NCBI GenBank assembly: GCA_903891475.1
Contig: CAITEP010000023.1
Span: 20,797-84,796, forward strand
Direction: 5' to 3'
Source of the DNA: an uncultured Mucilaginibacter sp.
GTDB lineage: Bacteria > Bacteroidota > Bacteroidia > Sphingobacteriales > Sphingobacteriaceae
Length of the DNA: 64,000 nt
Numbering within the stretch: the first letter of the stretch is position 1; every line of letters begins with the position of its first letter. Under the pieces are notes generated by a model that made no database searches, was not told the DNA's origin, and saw nothing but the letters and a program-made list of their open reading frames with translations. A program made the position numbers and the translations under genes. Below are positions 1 through 7,882 of the stretch, piece by piece.

Positions 1-1
1 T

Positions 2-682
2 GTATATTTAATTGATAAACCAGCAAAAAAAGAAGAATTGGGTGTAATTGATAGTCTTTTCAAAAAAGCCGAAAGTGAAGGTAAGATTGAACCCGTGTCA
101 ACGCTATTAATTGATACCATTAAGAAGAACAATGTTATTACCAACCCACCTAATCAAAAAGTAAAAAGAAAATTCTTTGTATCGTTATTTGACTATCTCA
201 ATAAAGATAATATTAGAAGTTTTCCTGAAATAACCAGGTTGCCAATTACAATAAATAGCACAAACTATAATGTTTCAGGTAGTGTTAATTATGGTTGGAC
301 TATATCCTCTACAGGTTACAGACTATATAAAAACCTATTCCTTGAATATCATATAAATTATAATTTTTGGAACAATAAACATATTGATGCTTCAGAATTT
401 ACCTTAAACTTAGCAAACAACTTTTCCTTTAATAAAAAGGTGAGAGAAGCTATTTTAACGCCTTATTTTGGTTATGAAAGACTGGTTGTTAGCTATAAAA
501 AAAATGAAGTTGATTATAATTCATTTAACTTAGGTTTGCGGGCTTCGCTTGAGCTAACTCATCGCAAAGCATTATTCATTTCATCTAGCTATAACTTAGC
601 AGATGGAATGCGTACATTGAATGGGTTGAATATTTCCCCAAATCATTATGGAGTTGCTTTTGGTATAATATTTAAAAGATAA
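2..682 (+). CDS. C-terminal part of a beta-barrel-like protein (partial)
   Basis: The frame is open from the window edge, so the true start lies upstream; a TTG at 38 is only an internal candidate. The visible 226 or so residues begin with a charged linker. The rest is rich in alternating aromatic and polar residues in short strands (roughly from residue 70 on), ending GVAFGIIFKR, which resembles the last strand of an outer-membrane barrel. It lies 12 nt before an HlyD adaptor and a C39-ABC exporter on the same strand, so it may belong to that export locus. I do not recognise the family; the barrel assignment is inference from sequence pattern only. Confidence 0.55.
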   Translation, partial: VYLIDKPAKKEELGVIDSLFKKAESEGKIEPVSTLLIDTIKKNNVITNPPNQKVKRKFFVSLFDYLNKDNIRSFPEITRLPITINSTNYNVSGSVNYGWTISSTGYRLYKNLFLEYHINYNFWNNKHIDASEFTLNLANNFSFNKKVREAILTPYFGYERLVVSYKKNEVDYNSFNLGLRASLELTHRKALFISSSYNLADGMRTLNGLNISPNHYGVAFGIIFKR

Positions 683-694
683 CCTTATATTTTC

Positions 695-1855
695 ATGTTC
701 CCAAATACCACAATTACACAAAATACAACAAATATTTATCTACCCGCATTCCAAAGGTTTAACCCAACCTTATACCTGTTTATTTTATTATTTATAATCC
801 TTTCTTTAATTGCTTTACCCTTTGTTCATATATCAATTGGGGTAAGTTCGCAAGGTATTACCCGCCCATTGAGCGAGCGTACAGAGGTAAAACCAATTAT
901 TAGCGGCATTATTGATAGTCTTTATTATCATGAGGGTAGTTTTATTAACAAGGGTTCGGTTTTATTACGTTTAAAAGATCCGGTAACCAAAAGCAAAAAG
1001 CTTGTTAATAATTACCAAATAACCCAGCATAAGGCCTACATTGCCGACCTTAAACTACTTACTGCTAGTATGCCAGATGAACAACTTTTAAAAAAAATAC
1101 AAACCGCTGTTTACAAGCAGCAGTTAAGCCGCTATCTGCACCAAAAAGCCGACCAAGAAGCAACCTTAAAAAAGGCCACCAAAGAATTGACCACCAATAC
1201 CACCTTACTTAAAGGCAAAGTGATAACCAACAAAGAGTTTTTTGATACCCAGGTACAATTTGATAAAGCAGATGCCGCTACTAAAGCCTTTAATGTTGAA
1301 CAGCAAAGCACTTGGCAGCAAGATTTGGCGCGTTACCAACTTGAACTTTCGCAATATACAGAAGAAGCAAATCAGGTTAATACGGACGCTTCCTACTATG
1401 AGGTCAAGGCCCCAATTTCTGGAATTATACAAGGAATAAATACCCGCTATACAGGAAGTTTGTTACAGGCCAATGAAGTGGTTTGTAATATTTCGCCCAA
1501 TGGAAGCCTCGTTGCCGAGTGCTACGTAACTACTAAAGATATTGGCTTGATTAAACCCGAACAAAAGGTAAGGTTTCAGGTAGACGCTTTTGATTATAAC
1601 TATTTTGGGGTTTTGACGGGGAAGGTAAGTAGTATTGATAATGATTTTACTGTAATAAATAATAACACAGTTTTTAAAGTGCGTTGCTTATTTGATAATG
1701 AACAACTGCATTTAAAAAATGGTTATACAGGTCACCTTCAAAAAGGACTTACCTTTCAGGCACGCTTTATTATAGGCGAACGTACCCTTTGGCAATTATT
1801 ATGGGATAAAATTGACGATTGGCTTAATCCTGCTGCACCTAAAGGCACTACTTAA
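695..1855 (+). CDS. HlyD family secretion protein (membrane-fusion adaptor)
   Basis: A 386-residue periplasmic adaptor that would link an inner-membrane ABC exporter to an outer-membrane channel. A single hydrophobic segment (about residues 27-48) follows a short cytoplasmic N-terminus. The first half of the lipoyl/barrel-sandwich motif (VKPIISGIIDSLYYHEGSFI) sits near residue 70. A helical hairpin region follows (about 110-225), then the second lipoyl half (YEVKAPISGIIQGI) and a beta-barrel domain. It ends 54 nt before the C39 peptidase-ABC gene on the same strand, the usual pairing for bacteriocin or RiPP export in Bacteroidota. The exported substrate is not visible here. Confidence 0.88.
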   Translation: MFPNTTITQNTTNIYLPAFQRFNPTLYLFILLFIILSLIALPFVHISIGVSSQGITRPLSERTEVKPIISGIIDSLYYHEGSFINKGSVLLRLKDPVTKSKKLVNNYQITQHKAYIADLKLLTASMPDEQLLKKIQTAVYKQQLSRYLHQKADQEATLKKATKELTTNTTLLKGKVITNKEFFDTQVQFDKADAATKAFNVEQQSTWQQDLARYQLELSQYTEEANQVNTDASYYEVKAPISGIIQGINTRYTGSLLQANEVVCNISPNGSLVAECYVTTKDIGLIKPEQKVRFQVDAFDYNYFGVLTGKVSSIDNDFTVINNNTVFKVRCLFDNEQLHLKNGYTGHLQKGLTFQARFIIGERTLWQLLWDKIDDWLNPAAPKGTT

Positions 1856-1909
1856 TTGGCCTATTAGCAAATAATTAACTTACCTACAATCTTTTATACT
1901 TAAACCAAA

Positions 1910-4069
1910 ATGCACCAAGGCACTAAAGTAAAGCAACGTGATATTACCGATTGTGGGGCTGCTTGTATAGCTTCAATAGCGGCCCATTATAATTTACAAA
2001 TACCTGTTAGTCGCATACGGCAATATGCTGGGACCGACAAAAGAGGCACCAATGTTTTAGGACTAATTGAAGCTTCTGAACGCTTAGGCTTTCAAGCAAA
2101 GGGCGCTAAAGGTACTATTGAGAGTTTGACCAAAATACCACTGCCTGCTATTGCCCACCTAGTTTTAAAAAATGGCTTACACCATTTTGTAGTGATTTAT
2201 AAAGTTACGGCCAAGGTAATTGAAATAATGGATCCTGCCGATGGTTTTATCCATAAAAAAACCATTGAAGAATTTAAAGCTGATTGGAGCGGAGTAATTG
2301 TATTGCTATTGCCCGATGAAGGCTTTGTTACTGGCTCAGAAAAAACATCCAATATAAAACGATTTTGGGAGTTACTCGCACCACATAAAAGCATGATGTT
2401 GGAAGCTTTGATTGGTGCAATTGTTTACACCATATTAGGCTTAAGTTCAGCTATTTATGTTCAAAAAATAATTGACTTCGTATTGGTTGATGGCAATTTG
2501 CGCTTGCTAAATGTGATGAGTGTGGCTATGATAGTCATACTGGTTTTTCAAATCATTATAAATTACTATAAATCATTAATTGGTATGCGCACCGGCCAAC
2601 TGATGGATGCACGGCTAATATTGGGCTATTATAAGCATTTATTACAATTACCTCAACGTTTTTTTGATACCATGCGGGTAGGCGAAATTATAAGTAGGGT
2701 AAACGATGCGGTAAAAATAAGGGCATTCATAAATGATATTGCCCTATCAATGGTTGTAAACGTAATGATAATTGGTTTTTCCATAGCCATTATGTTTTTA
2801 TACTATTGGAAATTGGCACTTATCATGTTATGTATAGTTCCAATTTATTTGATTATTTATTGGATTAGCAACCGAATAAATAAAAAATGGCAACGTAAAT
2901 TAATGGAAAACAGCGCCGAACTTGAAACACAATTGGTAGAGAGCATAAACGCGGCTGGAACCATCAAGCGTTTTGGGCTTGAAAGCTATGCCAACCTAAA
3001 AACCGAAAACCATTTTATTGTTTTGCTAAAATCAATATATACCAGCTCAATAAAGGGCTTACATTTGGGTAATAGTGCCGATTTTTTTACAAGGCTATTT
3101 ACCATTCTGATTTTGTGGGCTGGGGGGTATTTTGTAGTTCAACGTGAACTATCTCCCGGTGAGTTATTATCGTTTTATGCCCTCATAGGGTATTTTACCG
3201 GACCTGCGGCATCTTTAATTGGTGCCAATAAAAGTATTCAGGATGCAATGATTGCCGCTGATAGGCTTTTCGAAATTATTGATTTAGAAATTGAACGTAC
3301 CGACGAAAATAAAGCGGTATTAACCCCTGACTTGATAGGCGACATCCAGTTTCACAATGTACATTTTAGGTATGGAACTAGGGCAATGGTTTTTGAAGGG
3401 TTGGATTTATTAATTAAAAAAAATCATAGTACGGCAATTGTTGGCGAAAGTGGTAGTGGAAAATCTACCTTATTATCTTTGCTTCAAAATCTATATCCGT
3501 TAAGTGAAGGAAATATTACTATAGGTGGGCTCGATATTAATTACCTCAGCAATAAAAGCTTACGAAAAGAAATTGGAGTTGTGCCACAACAAATTGACTT
3601 ATTTGCGGGCTCTGTTATTGAAAATATTGCCATTGGTGATTACGAACCCGATATTCAAAGAATAATTAAACTTAGTTATTTATTAGGCATCAATGAATTT
3701 ATTGAAAAATTGCCAAATAATTATTATTCAATTATTAACGAGCAGGGAGCAAATTTATCTGGTGGACAAAAACAGCGAATAGCTATAGCAAGAGCCTTGT
3801 ATAGAAATCCTGAAATACTCATTTTAGATGAAGCTACCTCATCACTCGATCCGGTTAGCGAGCAAAAAGTGCAAGACACATTGGTGTGGTTTAAAGCTCA
3901 AGGCAAAACTATTATAATAATTGCGCACAGGCTTACCACCATTAAAAATTGTGACGAAATATTAGTCCTAAAAAACGGGAAATTAATTGAGCAAGGGGAA
4001 CACCAAAATCTTATTTCTAATAATGGCCATTATGCCTCATTATGGCAATATCATCTTGGGGGTATTTAA
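1910..4069 (+). CDS. C39 peptidase domain-containing ABC transporter
   Basis: A 719-residue fusion that should cleave a double-glycine-type leader and export the mature peptide. The N-terminal C39 protease has catalytic Cys15 (TDCGAACIAS), His92 (HHFVVIYKV) and Asp108 (MDPAD). A six-helix ABC membrane domain covers about residues 155-450. The nucleotide-binding domain has Walker A GESGSGKST near 511, signature LSGGQKQR near 616, Walker B ILILDEATSS and a switch His in IIAHRLTT. All catalytic elements are intact. It forms a unit with the upstream HlyD gene. No precursor peptide or modification enzyme lies downstream, so the rest of the locus must be upstream of the window or elsewhere. Confidence 0.93.
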   Translation: MHQGTKVKQRDITDCGAACIASIAAHYNLQIPVSRIRQYAGTDKRGTNVLGLIEASERLGFQAKGAKGTIESLTKIPLPAIAHLVLKNGLHHFVVIYKVTAKVIEIMDPADGFIHKKTIEEFKADWSGVIVLLLPDEGFVTGSEKTSNIKRFWELLAPHKSMMLEALIGAIVYTILGLSSAIYVQKIIDFVLVDGNLRLLNVMSVAMIVILVFQIIINYYKSLIGMRTGQLMDARLILGYYKHLLQLPQRFFDTMRVGEIISRVNDAVKIRAFINDIALSMVVNVMIIGFSIAIMFLYYWKLALIMLCIVPIYLIIYWISNRINKKWQRKLMENSAELETQLVESINAAGTIKRFGLESYANLKTENHFIVLLKSIYTSSIKGLHLGNSADFFTRLFTILILWAGGYFVVQRELSPGELLSFYALIGYFTGPAASLIGANKSIQDAMIAADRLFEIIDLEIERTDENKAVLTPDLIGDIQFHNVHFRYGTRAMVFEGLDLLIKKNHSTAIVGESGSGKSTLLSLLQNLYPLSEGNITIGGLDINYLSNKSLRKEIGVVPQQIDLFAGSVIENIAIGDYEPDIQRIIKLSYLLGINEFIEKLPNNYYSIINEQGANLSGGQKQRIAIARALYRNPEILILDEATSSLDPVSEQKVQDTLVWFKAQGKTIIIIAHRLTTIKNCDEILVLKNGKLIEQGEHQNLISNNGHYASLWQYHLGGI

Positions 4070-4073
4070 AACT

Positions 4074-5210
4074 TTACTCCGCATCCGTAAACTTCAAACA
4101 AACCGGGTTCCCTAATGAAATGGTATTGCCAGTTAAGTCGAGCATGCCGGTGTCTTTATTTATCCTAAAAACTACAATATTGTCGCTGCTTTGGTTGGCT
4201 ACCAATAGGAATCTTCCGGTAGGGTCTATCGTAAAATCACGTGGGTTTTTGCCGTAGGTAGGTACATGTTGCAATAAGGTAAGTTTACCGTTATCTTGGT
4301 CTATAGTATATACTATAATCTCATTGGTTTCCAATCGGTTAGATGCATACAAAAACCTGCCATCTGGTGATATCTTGATGGCAGCCCCGGCAGTTTTACC
4401 AACAAAGTCTTTTTTTAATATGCTAATGGTTTGCTTTTCGGTTAGTTTGCCGCTGCTATAATCGTATACATAAATATTCGAACCCATTTCGGTTAGCAAG
4501 TAAGCATATTTTTTATTGTTCGAGAAAGCAAGATGCCTTGGCCCTTCGCCCGGCTTTACACTTACAGATGGAATACTTGCAGGGCTAAGCACTTGTACTT
4601 CTGATGGTCGGTACCTTTCAATGTTTAATTTATCGGTACCCAAATCGGTATACAGCAAATATTTTTCATCGGGCGATAGCATACTGATATGCACATGCGG
4701 ACTATTTTGCCTGGCCGTATCAATGCTATGCCCTTCGTCCTTTATCAATTGCGAAACCGCGGCTACCGAGCCATCGGCATTCAAAGGTAAAACAGCTAAA
4801 CTGCCGCTGGAGTAATTGGCAACAAACAGATTTTTCTTATCCTTATCAATCGCGATATAACATGGGTCGGCTCCGCCTGATGATTGTTTATTGATGAACA
4901 CCAACTTACCCTGTTTAGGCTCAAAACTAAAGGCACTTACCTCACCATTTTTACCTGTTTCGTTTACCGCGTAAACATATTTTTTATCAGGCGCTATACA
5001 TAGATAGCTAGGGTTGGCCACATCATCAATTTCATTCAAAAAAGCCAACCGCCCGGTTTCAGGGTAAAACCGATATACGTATATTCCCTTACTACTGCCT
5101 GTGGTATAGGTGCCAACAACCAAATCATAACTGGTTGCAAAGCCCTTTTTATGTTGGGCAAAGGTAATTGCCGGCAAAACCAGCATCAGGAATATCAGGC
5201 CTTTTTTCAT
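4074..5210 (-). CDS. lactonase family beta-propeller protein (YbhE-like)
   Basis: A 378-residue protein with a clear signal peptide (MKKGLIFLMLVLPAITFAQ), so periplasmic or surface-exposed. The remainder is a seven-bladed propeller of the 6-phosphogluconolactonase/muconate-cyclase-like family. Repeated blade signatures include NPSYLCIAPDKKYVYAVNE, GPRHLAFSNNKKYAYL and NPRDFTIDPTGRFLLVANQ. Family members hydrolyse sugar lactones, but most secreted Bacteroidota homologues are uncharacterised. It converges with the C39 transporter, with only 4 nt between stop codons and no obvious terminator. The substrate is unknown. Confidence 0.82.
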   Translation of the reverse strand: MKKGLIFLMLVLPAITFAQHKKGFATSYDLVVGTYTTGSSKGIYVYRFYPETGRLAFLNEIDDVANPSYLCIAPDKKYVYAVNETGKNGEVSAFSFEPKQGKLVFINKQSSGGADPCYIAIDKDKKNLFVANYSSGSLAVLPLNADGSVAAVSQLIKDEGHSIDTARQNSPHVHISMLSPDEKYLLYTDLGTDKLNIERYRPSEVQVLSPASIPSVSVKPGEGPRHLAFSNNKKYAYLLTEMGSNIYVYDYSSGKLTEKQTISILKKDFVGKTAGAAIKISPDGRFLYASNRLETNEIIVYTIDQDNGKLTLLQHVPTYGKNPRDFTIDPTGRFLLVANQSSDNIVVFRINKDTGMLDLTGNTISLGNPVCLKFTDAE

Positions 5211-5250
5211 TTGTTTATTTTATTGGATATATGGGGCAATATAGCAATTG

Positions 5251-5294
5251 GCTGCAAAAAAATAACGCTTATTTTGCAAAACGTTTTTTGCAGC
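5251..5294. repeat. inverted repeat in 4.1/5.3 kb intergenic gap
   Basis: A perfect 11-bp stem (GCTGCAAAAAA / TTTTTTGCAGC) with a 22-nt loop that itself contains the palindrome TTTTGCAAAA. It lies just past the stop of the pseudouridine synthase gene (minus strand) and before the lactonase start. It probably terminates the pseudouridine synthase transcript, although there is no separate T-tract. Confidence 0.5.
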
Positions 5295-5309
5295 TAAATG
5301 TTACTGTAA

Positions 5310-6689
5310 CTATATTAAATGTTTTAGCTGTATAACTTCGCTTTCTTCCAAATAGCGCCAACGGCCACGTGGCAAATCTTTTTTGGTAAGGTTGGCATAT
5401 ACTACCCTATCAAGCTTAACCACCTCATAACCCAAATGTTCGAAAATACGGCGTACAATGCGATTTTTACCACTGTGTATCTGTATGCCTACCTCGCGTT
5501 TGGTGCCACCGGCAACATATGATATGGAATCGGGTTTTATAAAACCATCTTCCAACTCCAAACCAAAACCAATTTTGTTTAAATCGCCTTGGGTAAGACT
5601 TTTACTCAACTCCACTTGGTACAGTTTAGAAATATTATTTTTTGGGTGCGATAACTTGTCGGCCAAATCGCCATCATTGGTCATCAAAAGCAAGCCTGTA
5701 GTGTTTCTGTCTAAACGGCCAATAGGGTATATGCGTTCTTTGCTTGCTTTTTCAACCAAGTGCATTACAGTGCGTCGTTCGTGCGGGTCTTCGGTGGTGG
5801 TAATATAATCTTTAGGCTTATTCAACAAAACATAAACCATTTTCTCCCTTTTCAGTAGTTCACCATTGTAGCGAATTTCATCTTTCTGCGGGTCAACCTT
5901 ATGCCCCAATTCCGAAATTACTACACCATTAACAGAAACCACTCCTGCGGCAATTAGCTCATCGGCTTTACGCCTCGAACATATTCCAGCATTTGATATA
6001 TACCTGTTTAACCTAATTAAGCCTGTTTCCTTAGGTTCTGAGCCCTTTTTACGGCCTCTTATGGTTTTTGCCGGGGCATCTAAATCAGGACTAATGCGAT
6101 CGTATGAAGTTTTAGCCTTGTCGGTTTTGAAAGGCTTGTCGTTAAATTGCTTTTTAAACCCGCCTCTTTCGGGTCTGTCAGAACCACTAGAAGAGGAGCG
6201 TGGACTTGTTTTTTTATCAAATGATGAAAATGGTCTTTTACCTTCCGACGAGCTTTCGCCAAAACGTTTTTTTGGTTGTGAGTCTCCTTCGGTAAACCTG
6301 CCTGAGTATGGCTTTTTCTTTTCGCCAAAACTTCTTTTCTCACCTCCACCTGCACTGCTATCCGTAGCGCGACCTGTATAAGGCGTTTTTCGTCCTTTAA
6401 ATCCGCCTCTATCACTTGCGCTAAAACTACTGGCTGGTTTATCGCCGCCTTCCCCCCGGCTTTGGTAAGGTGGTTTGCTTCCTGTTAACGAAAAGCGTTT
6501 TTTTTCGCCAGTATCTTCGGTAGTCCCTGGTCGGGCTTGGCGTTTGCCTGCTGCCGAACCGGTGCTGGATGTAGAGGAAGTTTTGTTTGTTGAGGATGAC
6601 CTTCTTGGCCTTTCGCTTGAATTGGAGGACCTGTTTGATGATCGGCTTTGGCCTTCATCTTTATTGCTCCTTGGTCGTTTAAATACCAT
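5310..6689 (-). CDS. RsuA/RluB-type 16S/23S rRNA pseudouridine synthase with low-complexity N-terminus
   Basis: Isomerises a uridine in rRNA to pseudouridine. From the ATG at 6689 the protein has 459 residues; an upstream in-frame start at 6725 would add 12 residues and is less likely. Residues 1 to about 215 are low-complexity and rich in Ser, Arg, Lys, Gly and Pro. An S4 RNA-binding domain follows (LNRYISNAGICSRRKADELI, about 222-265). The catalytic domain has the active Asp in GRLDRNTTGLLLMTNDGD near 321. The C-terminal HSGKNRIVRRIFEHLGYEV block is typical of RsuA/RluB. The disordered tail is common in Bacteroidota homologues and may aid RNA binding, which is inference. Which uridine is modified cannot be told. 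Confidence 0.9.
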   Translation of the reverse strand: MVFKRPRSNKDEGQSRSSNRSSNSSERPRRSSSTNKTSSTSSTGSAAGKRQARPGTTEDTGEKKRFSLTGSKPPYQSRGEGGDKPASSFSASDRGGFKGRKTPYTGRATDSSAGGGEKRSFGEKKKPYSGRFTEGDSQPKKRFGESSSEGKRPFSSFDKKTSPRSSSSGSDRPERGGFKKQFNDKPFKTDKAKTSYDRISPDLDAPAKTIRGRKKGSEPKETGLIRLNRYISNAGICSRRKADELIAAGVVSVNGVVISELGHKVDPQKDEIRYNGELLKREKMVYVLLNKPKDYITTTEDPHERRTVMHLVEKASKERIYPIGRLDRNTTGLLLMTNDGDLADKLSHPKNNISKLYQVELSKSLTQGDLNKIGFGLELEDGFIKPDSISYVAGGTKREVGIQIHSGKNRIVRRIFEHLGYEVVKLDRVVYANLTKKDLPRGRWRYLEESEVIQLKHLI

Positions 6690-6859
6690 AGTTTTAATTT
6701 TGCGCTTTCGCAGCGTGAGGGTCAAAGTTAGTGATTTTTTAAGGATTTTACCTTTTTATACCTATTTTTTTTTATGCCGATAAAACCGCCTCTAAACGCT
6801 TTAAACCTAGTTTTTGAACCCGATTGTCGGATGGTTAATCCGTGGTTATGGTTAACAAT

Positions 6860-6890
6860 TTGATTATGTAGATTATATGGATTACCTTTG
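6860..6890 (+). promoter_or_regulatory. Bacteroidota-type promoter for the lytic transglycosylase
   Basis: A -33 TTG at 6860-6862 and a -7 box TACCTTTG at 6883-6890, separated by 20 nt, match the TTG-N~20-TAnnTTTG consensus. The first start codon is 28 nt downstream. Confidence 0.6.
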
Positions 6891-6918
6891 GCGAACATTC
6901 GGTATTAATGTTTAACTT

Positions 6919-7701
6919 ATGTATAAAAAAGGAATGAAAAAAAATCACCTCTTTACGTGCTCCGTAATTGTGATAATGGTTATCATTTCGGGGATTAAAA
7001 TTTTTAGTACACCTGTTAAAGCAGTCAATATTACCAGCGTTGACACCACTAAAAATATTTCGAAATACCTACTTCAAAGTGCCGATACCCTTTACAATTA
7101 CAGCTTTGCCAACGAACTATTACCGCTCGACAACGCTAGGGTTAATAAGAAAATGCAATGGTCTTTAACTAGGCACAGTTTTAAATCGGTACAATCAAAC
7201 TTATTACAGAACAAGGCCGAAAAGATTTTCCCAATTATTGAACCTATTTTAAAAGCCTACGGTATTCCTGATGATTTTAAATATGTTCCATTGGTAGAAG
7301 CTGGTTTTAGCGAAGGAACTTCCGCCAAAGGCGCAAAAGGTTTATGGCAGTTTATGCCGGGCACCGCTCGTACTTATGGATTAAAAGTAGGTAAAGGAGT
7401 TGATGAACGTACTAATATTAAAAAATCAACTGTAGCCGCTTGTAAATACATCCGTAGCTTGTACAATCAGTTTAACAGTTGGACTTTGGCCGCCGCCGCC
7501 TACAACAATGGCGAGATTAAATTGCTGAAAGCCATTAACAGGCAAAATGAAGACAATTACTTCCGTATGCATTTAAATACCGAAACTGGTAATTATGTTT
7601 ACAATTTGATTGCCATGAAAGCCATTATTAGCGAGCCTTACCGATATGGTTATAAAAACTATATCAAACTAACGCCTGCTAATTTGTTGGCCTATAATTA
7701 A
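6919..7701 (+). CDS. lytic transglycosylase (SLT domain, MltD-like)
   Basis: Cleaves the MurNAc-GlcNAc bond of peptidoglycan in the periplasm. The 260-residue protein has an N-terminal hydrophobic signal segment (about residues 10-27). A second ATG at 6934, giving MKKNHLFTC, could be the true start. The SLT fold covers about 105-230: catalytic Glu in PLVEAGFSEG, then SAKGAKGLWQFMPGTARTYGL and the AAAYNNGEIKL block, all characteristic of family 1 transglycosylases. No C-terminal LysM repeats are present, unlike full-length MltD. A promoter sits upstream and an intrinsic terminator follows, so it is probably monocistronic. Confidence 0.88.
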   Translation: MYKKGMKKNHLFTCSVIVIMVIISGIKIFSTPVKAVNITSVDTTKNISKYLLQSADTLYNYSFANELLPLDNARVNKKMQWSLTRHSFKSVQSNLLQNKAEKIFPIIEPILKAYGIPDDFKYVPLVEAGFSEGTSAKGAKGLWQFMPGTARTYGLKVGKGVDERTNIKKSTVAACKYIRSLYNQFNSWTLAAAAYNNGEIKLLKAINRQNEDNYFRMHLNTETGNYVYNLIAMKAIISEPYRYGYKNYIKLTPANLLAYN

Positions 7702-7735
7702 TATTTATGTAATAAAACCATATTACGGAGCACCA

Positions 7736-7770
7736 GACCGGTACCTTAAAAGGTTACCGGTCTTTTTTTT
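7736..7770 (+). terminator. intrinsic terminator after the lytic transglycosylase
   Basis: Stem GACCGGTACC / GGTTACCGGTC (10 bp with one bulged T), loop TTAAAA, then eight T residues at 7763-7770. It ends the transglycosylase transcript; the uvrA -7 box begins four nt after it. Confidence 0.85.
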
Positions 7771-7773
7771 AGC

Positions 7774-7781
7774 TATCTTTG
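7774..7781 (+). promoter_or_regulatory. -7 box upstream of uvrA
   Basis: TATCTTTG followed by C matches TAnnTTTG and lies about 100 nt before the uvrA start. No good -33 TTG is seen at 19-21 nt spacing, because that stretch is the stem of the preceding terminator. Confidence 0.4.
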
Positions 7782-7882
7782 CAACTTCGAAAATAGGGTT
7801 CCTACAAAAAAAGTTTGTAATAACATTTGTTTGTAAAAATTGAAATGTTGCGGTAATTAAATGAATTAATAAGGGTAGCAAG

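Noticed and set aside
6061..6783. Several open frames opposite the low-complexity tail of the pseudouridine synthase
   Set aside because: Their composition mirrors the biased Ser/Arg/Lys codons of the real gene; no independent domain or start context.
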